37,182 nucleotides of DNA from Collybiopsis luxurians FD-317 M1 (GCA_000827265.1 KN834825.1:23356-60537), one strand, 5' to 3'; numbered from the stretch's first letter, positions 1 to 9,520 are shown. Numbers and translations: made by a program. The notes: generated by a model from the sequence alone, not told the origin.

Positions 1-509
1 TTCCCTTCCTCTCGGATTCGCCACATTCTTTCACACATTCCCACCCACACAACACAGTTGACGCTGAGACATTGGGTTCGTTAAGGAAGACTCTGATGTT
101 CATTGTATTTTCTGCTCCGCCTCCGTCTCTTTCATACCCCCGCCCTTCCCTTTCATACCTATACCCTCAAATGGCTGTCAAATTTTCAAAAAGACATTTG
201 AATTTTTCTCGTACCAGAGGTCGACTGTTGATATTCCTGCTATGTGAGTTGTCGCTTCTTCAGCCTACACTTCATATGTTATACGGGATTTTTCCTCGAC
301 TCTCCTTCACTACTGCACACCTGCTTGCGAGTGCTAACCCATTTACATTTGTTTCCACTATTCGCCCTCATATTCAGTTTCGAAAAAAGCTTAACAGGGC
401 CGAACAGAAGACCATCCTCTGGTACCCATCCTACACCGACCATTTTTTCAAAGTGGAGTGTGAATCACATGTGAATGTTAAGTTTGGGGAGAGAATGACC
501 GTAGGGTAA
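1..509 (+). pseudogene. ALDH class 3-like pseudogene, 3' remnant (copy 0)
   Basis: This is the 3' end of an aldehyde dehydrogenase pseudogene that enters from outside the window. The segment at about 171-240 reads, in the right frame, as a relative of the GRQILENTFECFSYERSTVD exon of the copy ending at 9520, and it is followed by a GTGAG donor. The last exon (about 393-509) encodes a C-terminus with RAEQKTILWYPSYTDHFFKV and ends in TAA. The exons for the RDHPLVLYLFSTDEQ part and the FGGVGESG part are missing: the sequence jumps from the intron before them (about 1-75) into the intron ahead of the GRQ exon. The same deletion is present in the copy ending at 24860, so the two share a recent ancestor. 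It cannot make an active enzyme. Confidence 0.7.
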
Positions 510-529
510 GAAGCATTGCGAGATTGGTA

Positions 530-789
530 TTGCCTGTTGCATAAACATCTAGAGGTTCGGAAATTTCTGTGCGTATTTGTGTGTATTTGTTTCCCAATAT
601 ATTTTGGAGCCTAGGCGCAAGGCCGCCTTCTAAAACTTCACTGAACACCCCGTTCAATCATTTGCAAGGACAAGCAAGTGGTTGACTTGCTTTTCTGGGG
701 AAGGGCTTTGGGTCTGGCCCGCGAGGCAAGCAAATACAAGCAAATAGAGAAAAAATATCAGGACCTCCAGATGATTTTGCAACAGGCAA
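530..789. mobile_element. MITE with about 40-bp terminal inverted repeats and TA target duplication
   Basis: The left end TTGCCTGTTGCA is matched by TGCAACAGGCAA at the right end, and the similarity runs on imperfectly for about 40 bp on each side. Both ends are flanked by TA (528-529 and 790-791). The corresponding spacers at about 9655-9680, 17550-17575 and 31140-31165 read GG-TA-AAAC or GG-TA-AAAT without the element, which gives an empty site. An internal hairpin (672-679 with 685-692, AAGCAAGT and ACTTGCTT) sits near the middle. There is no coding capacity. TA duplication points to Tc1/mariner-type mobilisation (inference). Confidence 0.75.
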
Positions 790-943
790 TATGTGTAATT
801 TACGGATGTATGCACTCGGCCACTACGGCATAACTTTGAGTGAGGCATTAATTGTCAAAAATCTTACAATTAATCGACTCGGAAAGCTCGGAAGAAGGTC
901 CGGACACCTAGTATTTGAAATTCAAGACGTGTTGTAAACTTTA

Positions 944-977
944 AATCTACGAAGGGGTCAGGACCCCTTCGTAGATT
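944..977. repeat. Perfect palindrome, 16-bp arms, 2-bp loop
   Basis: AATCTACGAAGGGGTC at 944-959 is exactly complementary to GACCCCTTCGTAGATT at 962-977, separated only by AG. It lies inside the insertion private to the NLR1 upstream region. It may be the centre of a fold-back element or a strong hairpin; no outer inverted arms were recognised. Confidence 0.85.
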
Positions 978-1413
978 GTTGTAAGCTGTCATTTCAAATA
1001 GAAATGGCCATTTTGGGGGATCCAGGTGACATGTGCACATGCAACCTGTGATGGCAACCAGCGACGGCGGCTCAGAAAGCGGGTCAGTACATTGAACATG
1101 GAGAGCGATGTATGCTCGCAGAGCACTCAATCTCTGAACAAAATGTGTAAAATATTATCAGAATTGGAGTGTATACATGTACTATAAAGCATATCGATAG
1201 AATCCTACTCTCCAGCATTTTACTGCACATGCCTGGCCTCAATCTCGGCCTCAACAGGTATCTGCCTCTTGGTCTTCCTCCTCCTGGTCTTCCTCCACCT
1301 GGTTTCCTCATCCACCTGCCTCTCAGCTTGGGGTTTTTCCACAAAGATCAGGAGGTTGAACTGTTCTATGTCTTCTATTCCTCCTCCTTCATGCTGCAGT
1401 AGAGTGAGAGGGA

Positions 1414-1580
1414 CTAGGTGCATGAACGTGACTCAGCAGTGGTAAGATCAACAAAATCATGTGAACTTAGGTACAAATAAATTTCTACGGGAATGTTAAG
1501 ATGATAAACCGGCCGATTAATCGAATTTGACATCTTCCTCGGCTCTGCCATTCGAACATTTAATTGCAGCGGGAAGTCAT
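1414..1580 (-). pseudogene. Possible F-box protein fragment, antisense
   Basis: The minus strand reads LNIPVEIYLYLSSHDFVDL, which resembles the start of an F-box (LPxEIxxxIxxxLxxxDLxxL), preceded by a methionine a few residues upstream. The frame stops at TAG soon after. The upstream end of the frame runs into DNA homologous to the ordinary NLR spacer, so only about 55 residues could be foreign. This is a weak call from motif shape alone. Confidence 0.2.
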
Positions 1581-1855
1581 CCAGTGATCGCCACTTGATC
1601 GCCATGCTATGTTGCCAATTGCGATAAGTCGGCAGCAAAGGGTCGTCCTGCAAGCACAAACCTGCCACCTCCGACACTTTTGGGAAATCACATAGCATTC
1701 AGGCACTTGCAGGAGGGCGATTGGTTGGATATCGAGGGGTGTGTGATACATGATTGCTTTCAATTCACTAGTCAGTACAGCAGCGTGTGAATCGAATGTC
1801 AAATGATAGATCTTTGATCACATAATGATAATTATATTGGATCGAGGGCTGGCGG

Positions 1856-1865
1856 TATATATAAG
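1856..1865 (+). promoter_or_regulatory. TATA box of NLR1
   Basis: TATATATAAG lies 64 bp before the ATG at 1920. The same element occurs 59-64 bp before the ATG of all five NLR copies, within a conserved GGCTGGYGGGT context. Confidence 0.7.
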
Positions 1866-1919
1866 TGGAAGACTTAGCGGTTGTTTGACTGTTTGATCCT
1901 CAAGTTTAGCTTTCGCCCA

Positions 1920-4900
1920 ATGGCCGATAGGTGGCAAAAATTTCAATCGATGCAATCATATCTAATGTTGTCCATCCCCCTAGGAATGATCAAGGTCCCA
2001 TTTCAAGTATGTCCAGTTTGGAGCAAAATGTTCCGGCGTCTGCTACACACTACTTGTCAGTACTGACGCTGAATATTGTAACAATTTAAAGTTAACGTAA
2101 ATCTTTCCAGAGGTGCTATGTTTTCTGGAGCATCACACATGACTTTCGGCGCATCCTCCACTTTTCAAACCAACGTGTATGAAGCGGATAGATCTAAAGA
2201 AATTGCAGCTTCAGCTGCCCCAGCTGGTAGCATCCTCCATTTTGATATACTAGACTTTATTTGCTCACAGAAACCAAAAGGATTCACTGCAGGGATGACC
2301 AACCTTGGTCCAGTCTCTCCATTTTTTACCGGGAGAAAGGATATTCTCGCAGATCTTGAAACTTATTTCTTTGTTGAGTCCCCCTCTACTGAAGCTCGGG
2401 AAAAGAAACTATTTGTGCTTTATGGAATAGGAGGAGCAGGAAAGACTCAAACTGCTTTGAAGTTCATGAATACATTCAGAAAAAGGTAGCAGTGTTTGAA
2501 GTTATGAGAATGGATGTCTGGAAGAATAACTCTCTCCATTCAAAGGTTTACTCAATCCTACATGATTACTGCAAACTCTGAAGAATCCATCATGGCAAGT
2601 TACTATGATATTGCTCTCAAGAATGGACTTGGTGAGTTCAGCAACTGGGAAGCTGGACTTAGATGGCTTTCACAGCATGAAAAAGAATGGATAATTCTCT
2701 ATGATAATGCTGATGATCCTGACCTTGACTTGGGGAAGTTTCTGCCTCAGTCTAGTCATGGTAACATCATTGTTACTTCGAGGAATAGTAGCCTGAAACA
2801 AATCAGCATCAAGTCCAAAGTGTTAAAGGACATGGAACCAGAGGATGGCTTACAGTTACTTTTGAAGCATGCTATTAAAGACCATGAGGCTACTCCAGAG
2901 CAGAAATTGACAGCCTCTGACATTGCAGGAAAATTGCATTACTTTGCCCTAGCTCTTGTGCATGCTGGCTCTTATATATCACAGCAAAACTGCTTAGATA
3001 CATATCTAGACAGAGTGGAAAAGCACCAGCAAGTGCTAATGACTAGGAGTCTGCCCCAAAGCATTGAAAAGTATCCTTCATCAGTCTATGCTACTTGGGA
3101 TCTCAGTTGGGAAAAATTGGATGAACAGTGCAAAATATTTCTAAGGTTGTGTTCATTCTATCACTATGAAGGGATTTCAAGAAAGATATTTCAGAGGGCA
3201 TTGGATAATCTCTCAGGGGTAGAAGATGCAGAGACTTTAGCATGCTACCCTTTGTTATCATATCTTACTTCACAAAGAATGGATTGGGATGAGATTTGGA
3301 TGGACAACATTATTCAAACAATAAGCTTATATTCTCTGATCAGTATAGAAAAGGGAGGGACATATTCTTTGCATCCATTAGTTCATCGATGGATTCAAGA
3401 CAGTATTGAGAGTGTCAAGCGAAGATACTTTCAGCTAGCTGCTCAAAGTGTGGTAGCACTTTCTATAGAAAATGCAGATTTTGCTTTTTTTAGGTCACTG
3501 GTTCCTCATTGTATTCACTTTGAAATTACAGAGGATGCACACACTGATAGAGCTATGGGTCATTTGTGGTTTCGGTGTGGTTACTTTTCCAGAGCCTATG
3601 TTTTATGGGAACCGCTGTGGCATCAACTAAAGAAGAAATATGGGAATGTGGACCCTCTGACTCTAAGTCAAATGATTAATGTTATAAGCACTCTGGAAAG
3701 ACTAGGAAGAAATAAAGAAGCGTTAGAGATGGCAGAGTCCCACTCGAAAATGACCAAAGAATCACTTGGGGAGGAGGATCCAATGACTCTCAATGGAATG
3801 CATGCCTTGTCAAACCAATATTCCAATATGGGAAGATGGAATGAAGCTCTGCAAATTGATGAGTCATTGGTGGAGATGTCCAAGAAAGTATTGGGAGAGC
3901 AGCATCCTGACACTCTCACCAGATTGAACAATTTGGCACATAGATATGCTCAAGTTGGAAGGGCTCTAGAGGCTCTGCAGATTAGAAGCATGCTAGTGCA
4001 AGTGTCAAAGAAAATTTTGGGAGAGCAGCATCCTGATACTCTATCTAGACTGGGTAACTTGGCAATTAGCTACAATGAGATAGGAAGATATAATGAAGCA
4101 CTAAAGATTTCAGAGCCACTGGTGGAAATGTCAAAGGAGATAATGGGGGAGCAACATCCTGATACACTTTACCGAATACAAAACTTGGCCGGGGTTTACT
4201 TTGATTTAGGAAGATATAATGATGCCCGGCACCTTGAAGAGCCTTTAGTAAACATGTCAAAGCAAATCTTGGGAGAGCAGCATCCTGTTACTATGCAAAG
4301 AATATCCAACCTAGCAAAGTCTTATTCACATTTGGGAAGATACAATGAAGCGCTGCAGCTTTCAGAGCCACTGGTGAAAATGTCAGTTGAAATTTTGGGA
4401 GAACACCATCCTGATACTCTCGACAAAATGCAAGCCTTGGCAAACATCTACTCTGGAATGGGAAAATTTGAGGAAGCTCTGCAGATTGGAGAGCCACTGG
4501 CAGAGTTGTCAAAGAGAGTACCGGGAGAAGAACACCCAGATACTCTCGCTAGACTGGACAATTTGGCATTAGACCTCTCTTACATTGGAAACAATGAGAA
4601 AGCTCTGCAAATTGGAGAGCCAGTATTGGAGAAGTGCAGGAACTTACTGGGAGAGCAGAATCCTTCGACTCTCTTTGCCATGGACACCTTGGCATACCTA
4701 TACTCTAGAGTTGGAAGACATCAAGAAGCTCTGCAGATCTTAGAGCCACTTGTGGAGCTGTCTAAGCAAACATTAGGAGAGCAACACCCTGATACTCTCA
4801 GGAGAATACAAAACATGACAAAAATCCAAGCTGACATTGACAGTCCTTCCTTCGATATTGCTCCATCTAAAAAATCTTCCCATAAAGCATTCAAGGGGAT

Positions 4901-4934
4901 TTTTAGGCTGTTCAAAAAACACATTAGGAAATGA
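1920..4934 (+). CDS. NLR1: NB-ARC/TPR NOD-like receptor, intact
   Basis: Proposed exons are 1920-1930, 1984-2055, 2111-2485 and 2546-4934, giving 948 residues. Introns are 53, 55 and 60 bp, GT..AG, all phase 2 and conserved in position in every copy, which is why I chose this ATG (context CGCCCAATGGCC, also conserved) over the later ATG at 2118. Domains: FSGASHMTFGASSTFQ motif (about 32-47); PFFTGRKDIL element; P-loop GIGGAGKT (133-140); Walker B WIILYDNADD (201-210); sensor-like GNIIVTSRN (225-233); LHYFALALVHAG (283-294) in the GxP position; SLHPLVHRW (427-435) in the MHD position; nine 42-residue TPRs plus a partial tenth (about 518-908) with consensus GEQHPDTL...GRYNEAL; basic tail HKAFKGIFRLFKKHIRK. 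By family, such proteins are cytosolic ATP/ADP switches that oligomerise when the repeats bind ligand. No HET, NACHT-partner or other known effector domain is visible at the N-terminus. Confidence 0.88.
2227..2292 (+). other. 66-nt GT..AG-bounded cassette (candidate optional intron), NLR1
   Basis: The segment starts GTAGCA, the same hexamer as the donor of the true intron at 2486, and ends CTGCAG. Its length is a multiple of three and it joins G|GG, so removal or retention keeps the frame. It is open in NLR1, NLR4 (25390-25455) and NLR5 (31876-31941), but carries a stop in NLR2 and NLR3. Whether it is spliced cannot be told from DNA. Confidence 0.4.
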
Positions 4935-6230
4935 TTGTCATAAAATGATAAGTTTGGTATTATCTCCAGTGCCTGTGTCAGAATACATATGAAGCTAATA
5001 CAAACTTCACTCTTTAATAAATATTTTGTGCTTGAACACCTTCCCTATTATTTATGCGATTTTTTTTTGTAGTGATCGGTTAATTTGTCTGGCAGCGAAT
5101 GGAATACAGCGATGGCGGTTGCTTGATATATGGAGATATATACTCACAATCACTTTCTAGCGCGGTCTATCTGAGAATTGCACTAGCTCAGAGCCTCAGG
5201 CTCAGTATCAGTGTGTATGTTCTATCTTTGTCTACAAGACAGGCTAGTGCAAAGGAGGCCATTCAAACCTCTTATTTAGGACCTAGGTTTGAAATGAGAT
5301 ACTTCGATATTTATTATGTGCGCTGATTGTTCATTGCTTCTTGGGGTGGGTGATTCCGTATTATATTCTCTTTTTTTTTATTTTTCGGTTGGTAGGTTGT
5401 TATACTATGTACATCATTTTCACTCATAACCAGAATCGAAAATCCTTTGTATACGAACTGTCCATTAAATTTTTCTGTTTTACTAAAGCGTATTGAAAGT
5501 AAATTGTGAACAACTTGAATTCGTTTATAGATCCTTGCCGCAGGACATAATAACTTTCGTGAGACCTTGGCCGCTCGGTAGTACCGGTGCTGTGATTGAG
5601 ACATAACGGGGAAAGGTATATAATATCCTTCGGAGTGTAGTAACCTTTCTAACTTAAGCGTCGACTGAGGCCGGGATGAAAAAGCGGTTTCTGGCAGTTG
5701 TAGTGGGGTTCAAAAGTACTGCTACAAAGCTCAAGTTAACGAGTTAAACCTCGGTCAGAGAAAAAGAAGCAGAGTAGACAGAACTTGAATACAACCTTCC
5801 ACTCGCTGAAGGCATTCGTAATCTCATTGGCATGAGTCTATCTTGGCCATTATACCCATGTGTGGAATTCACACAACTTATCATTAGACACGAGCAAACA
5901 CAAGTGTTGCCAAGTTTAAAAGAGGCTGACTTGGGCCAAATATATATATTCCAATCGTTAATGGAAGTTATGAATTGGCAATGCGTGTAGTCGGGAGGAA
6001 CTGGCCCTTCAGTCTTGACTGATTGTACTTCGCCGTTGCCGTTTGCCCAACTGGGATATAATGTCAAAGATTCCGATTATTAGATTGTCCGTGGGCCGTT
6101 GCTCTAACCATTGCTCTGATTCTTAACTTTGCCTGACGCCGACTTTCGCATCACCATTACTTATTTCCAGTTATGAATAATCTGCTTCTTCAGTTACTCT
6201 ATCCCCATATATATCTGTCCAATTTTATCC
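4935..6230. other. NLR1 3' flank and NLR-ALDH spacer
   Basis: The stretch is conserved downstream of NLR1, NLR2, NLR3 and NLR5. It contains the poly(A) signal, a T-rich patch near 5060, a 75-codon open frame at 5099-5326 that is probably chance, and about 600 bp of spacer without a recognisable gene. Confidence 0.6.
5016..5021 (+). terminator. Poly(A) signal AATAAA of NLR1
   Basis: AATAAA lies 82 bp after the stop codon and is followed by a TTTTGTGCTTG stretch. It is kept at the same place after NLR2, NLR3 and NLR5. Confidence 0.6.
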
Positions 6231-6440
6231 AAGTGGCACTGGGTTTGAGTCGGGCAAGCATATGAGATGTGGATTGAGGAAGAGAGATCCTCAAGGAGGA
6301 CAGAAAGTCGCTCCGTCGGCGTTTAAATGTCACCGGCCCGGACGGCTTTGTGTAGTAAAACGCACTTTTTCAACCGTCGTCATTCACTACCATGATCGTT
6401 ATATATGGCTCTTTTACTCGCACCTGTACATAAGGGCTTA
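6231..6440 (+). promoter_or_regulatory. Conserved upstream block of ALDH copy A
   Basis: The block contains GCTCCGTCGGCGTTTAAA, a CACCGGCCCGG core and CGCACTTTTTCAAC. It is nearly identical before copies B, C and D (about 14400, 22366 and 35818). The TATA-like element at about 6430 is degenerate here (TACATAAGG), whereas copy B has TATATAAG. It probably held the ancestral ALDH promoter. Confidence 0.45.
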
Positions 6441-6530
6441 ATGACCTATCCTATCTCTACGTCTTTCCCATTTTCAATGATACTTAAGATCGCGATGCCG
6501 TAACGACACGGAAGCATTCTTAGCCTCCAG

Positions 6531-9520
6531 GTGGTCGATACACCCTTGGAGGTTATTTCAAAGGTAATTCCTACCCCTTCTTCCATCTCCTTGGACCTAA
6601 TCACCCTACTATTTAGATCGACACCTCAATCCACACAGCTTTCACCTCCCGCGATACCTTCTCCATTCCTTGGCGTCAACACCAATTCCTCCAAATCGCC
6701 GGCATGCTCCAAGAAGACTACTCCTTCTTTGCTTCCACCGTCTACGCTGACCTCCGTAAATCCGCCGTCGAGGTCTACATCGGTGACATCGACCGAAAGA
6801 TCAACTGGGTTATTATTTCGGCAAAGAGGCTAATAGAGTTAACGAGGGAGAAGAGTTATACGCGGTATCCAGATCTGCCGGAGCCTTAGAAGGCTTCAAA
6901 GCCTAATTTGGCGCCTATACCGAAGGAGCAGTGCTTGGTATTAGTCGTTGGTGAGTTTTTTTGGGTTTCTGTTCAGTTTTTTGCTTTGCGCTGATGCCGT
7001 CCGGTCTTGTTCAACAGGATCTATCCCCTCATTCTATCTGTACCCTCTATTTTCATCGCTGTTTAATCATGATGGAATCTTGGTAGATTCAAGCTGTGAT
7101 AGGTGCCATCGCGGTCAGGTGTACCGTATGCGACAAACTCACCAAAGTCACTTCACATTACGCAGGGCCTCTACACGAATTGTTACTGAAATACCTCGCT
7201 CAGATGCGAATTCTACGTATTTGTGGGCTAACTGTTTTTGTCAAATAGGAATTATCCCCTCATTTTATCTGTACGTGCTATAATCATAATCCCCATCAAT
7301 TTCTAATGATCATGATATATATATTATACATTATACTCGGAACTTGGCTACCTACCTACATAGATCCAAGCTACGATAGGTGCCATCGCAGCGGGATGCA
7401 CCGTATGCCTCAAACTCAGCGAAGTCACGTCCAACTATGCTGGGTGTCTCCAGCAGTTGTTACCCAAGTATCTCGACCAGGATGTGATTAGGGTCGTGTG
7501 TGGGGGTGTTCCAGAGATTACGAAGGTGTTGGAGTTGAAGTGGGATCATAGTACGTGTTGAGTTTTCCATTTTGAGTTTCCATTCGAGTTGTCTGTGTCC
7601 TTTCTTCGGGTTACGGTGGTCCTATGACTGAACGGAACCCTCATACCCCCTATATTTTTTAACTCATTCATAACTTTTTGATCGACTGATGCCTTTGTTC
7701 TTTTCGTTTCCCTAGTCTTCTACACAGCAAACGGAACCATCGCGCACATCATCGCTGCAGCAGCCGCCAAACACCTCACACCTCTCACCCTCGAGTTGGG
7801 GGGCAAGTCTCCCGTGATCGTGGATCTGAAATGCGATTTGGAGCTCGCGGCGAAAAGGACGTTGTGGGGGAAGGTGACGAATTGTGGACAGGTAAGTTTT
7901 TGTTTATAGGAATGCATTTTTTTTTGGATGCGAATATGAATAAGAATACGATTCGATTTAATACGATGCGATGCGATGCGATACGATGGACTGTGTTGTG
8001 TCCCATGTGTTAAATTTTTACTTCACTTCGCTTCCTGCCGTCCATCCTCTCCGGCCCTCCTACCCACCCACCCTCACTCCTGAAGTTCACTAACAACTCT
8101 CGATCATTATTCTTCAGATTTGCGTATCGCCGGATTATGTCCTTATCAGCCCCTCCGCTCTCCCGCGGTACGTTGACGGGTTGAAGAAGGCGTATGAGGA
8201 GATGTACCCCGCTGATCAAGGCGCCGCGTTGGGGTCGGATTCCTATGCGCATATCATTAATTTGCAGCATTTTAATAGGATTAAAGGTATGTATTACTTA
8301 TCAATTGTACCTCATACATATTCGGGTCTTCTATATTTTTGGCTTTTGCTTATGCTTATGATTTCCCAAATAGGTCTTCTCGAAAAGACAAAAGGAAAGG
8401 TCCTCATGGGAGGTCGGATGGATGAGGAAAGGTTGAAGATCGAGCCGACGGTGATTCTTGTTAAGGAGGGGGATGTGTTGTTGGAATCCGAAACGTTTGG
8501 ACCGATTTTGACGATTGTGGAGTTGGACGAGGAGGGGTTTATTAGGAAGGCTTGTGATTGGGTTAGTGAGAGTGAGTGTCGGCTTTCTTTCTTCGTTCTT
8601 TTTTTTTTGGCTTTCGTCCGAGGGGTTATTATCATCGCATTGCAATCCTAATCCTAATCCTATTCGCCACGTTCTTTTCACACATTCGCACCCACGCTTG
8701 ACGCTGGAATATTATATTTGATAAGCTCTAACCTTATATTTACAGGGACCACCCGCTTGTTCTGTACCTCTTTTCCACGGATGAACAAATTCAGGATGAA
8801 GGTGATTCATGTTTCATTCGTTTACCTCATTCCCTCAATCCCTCAAAACTCCGCATTCAAAATACTGATTCGTTTGAACCTTTCATGAATAGTGCATCGA
8901 CATACTACGAGCGGAGCCCTTGTTTTCAATGATACCTTTATGCAATTGGATGGTACGTACTTCTTCTTTGAATTATATTGTACCTGCTTCTACCGTCCTG
9001 TCATATACGCGATGGATAGATAGATAACTGATTCATTCTACAGTGAAAGTTCCTCCATTTGGAGGTGTAGGAGAATCTGGATATATGTATTTTATGTTCC
9101 CTACAGCAATCCATACTGATCTATCATTATGTTCCTTCCCCCTTTCCTCTGCTCTCAGACGGTCGTCAAATCCTCGAGAACACATTTGAATGTTTCTCGT
9201 ATGAGCGGTCGACTGTTGATATTCCTGCTGCGTGAGTTGTCAATGCGCCGTGTCGGCCTATGTTTCACTGAATTTGTTGTACTGACTTTTTCCTCGACTC
9301 TCTCCTTCCACACTACGAACCTGCCCTCGGGTTTGACCCATTCGCACTTGATTCTACTGTTTGACCTCATATTCACCTTTTCTAAAAACATGACAGAGCC
9401 GAAGAGAAGATCATCCTCCGGTACCCACCCTACACCGATCATTCATTCAAGGTCGAATGTGAACCGGGATTGAATGTGAAGATTCCGGAGAATACGCCGG
9501 AGGGTGGGTTGCAGGTGTGA
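6531..9520 (+). pseudogene. ALDH class 3/HFD1-like pseudogene, copy A (most complete)
   Basis: By family this would oxidise fatty or aromatic aldehydes with NAD(P)+. Recognisable exons: N-terminal MLQEDYSFFASTVYADLRKS; WNYPLILS-type exon (7249-7270); 7364-7550 (IGAIAAGCTVCLKLSEVTS); 7716-7891 with LTLELGGKSPVIVD (catalytic Glu kept) ending NCGQ; 8118-8286 starting ICVSPDY (catalytic Cys kept); 8374-8571; 8746-8801; 8893-8952; PFGGVGESG at about 9045-9082; GRQILENTFE exon; last exon ending TGA 9518-9520. Lesions: the start codon is gone (copies B and D have ATGCCGTTG where A has ACACCCTTG), TAG at 6887-6889, a duplicated two-exon segment, and the donor GT changed to AT at 9083-9084. From 7249 on, the exons are otherwise open, so decay is recent. 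Confidence 0.85.
7019..7550 (+). repeat. Tandem duplication of two ALDH exons within copy A
   Basis: The WNYP exon and the following Rossmann-fold exon occur twice: a partial first set (about 7019-7202) and a complete second set (7249-7550). The first set matches copy C (TVCDKL), the second matches the B/D type (TVCLKLSEV). The junction is near 7200, where CTC from the C-type exon joins AGATGCGAATTC from the B-type intron, with GATG present in both parents. Confidence 0.75.

Larger units (their letters stand above)
510..1855. other. Intergenic region upstream of NLR1, enlarged by insertions
   Basis: Stretches resembling the ALDH-NLR spacers of the other copies (510-527, 790-842, about 1581-1855) are interrupted by two insertions. 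The first is a MITE at 530-789. The second, about 843-1580, has no counterpart in the spacers before NLR2, NLR3 or NLR5. It holds a perfect palindrome, a pyrimidine-rich low-complexity patch (about 1255-1325) and a weak antisense F-box-like fragment. The promoter-proximal part keeps only a half-site (CCTCCGACAC near 1668) of the inverted CCG/CGG motif seen before NLR2, NLR3 and NLR5. Confidence 0.6.

Noticed and set aside
72..509. Open frame of 145 codons at the window start
   Set aside because: Only the last 40 or so codons are real ALDH sequence. The rest runs through introns and, in the wrong frame, through the GRQ exon.
1169..1402. Pro/Leu-rich frame (LGLPPPGLPPPGF)
   Set aside because: It reflects a low-complexity CCTCCTGGT tract inside a non-conserved insertion, with no start context or homologue.
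2118..2120. ATG at the start of exon 3 as the NLR1 start codon
   Set aside because: NLR2, NLR3 and NLR5 have Ile or Tyr codons at this place, whereas the upstream ATG, its context, the TATA box and two phase-2 introns are conserved in all five copies.
3668..3931. Minus-strand open frames repeated across the TPR region (also in the other NLR copies)
   Set aside because: They follow the 126-bp TPR period on the opposite strand and exist because the repeats lack certain codons. They are shadows of the coding strand.
5099..5326. 75-codon open frame downstream of NLR1, also present after NLR2 (13269-13496) and partly after NLR5
   Set aside because: Between the NLR1 and NLR2 flanks most base changes alter the amino acid, and the frame is broken after NLR3 and cut short after NLR5. 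It has no known motif. It looks like duplicated non-coding 3' flank.
7955..7990. Possible CRISPR-like or regulatory GATGC repeats
   Set aside because: They are short imperfect simple-sequence repeats within an ALDH intron, without spacers, in a eukaryotic genome.
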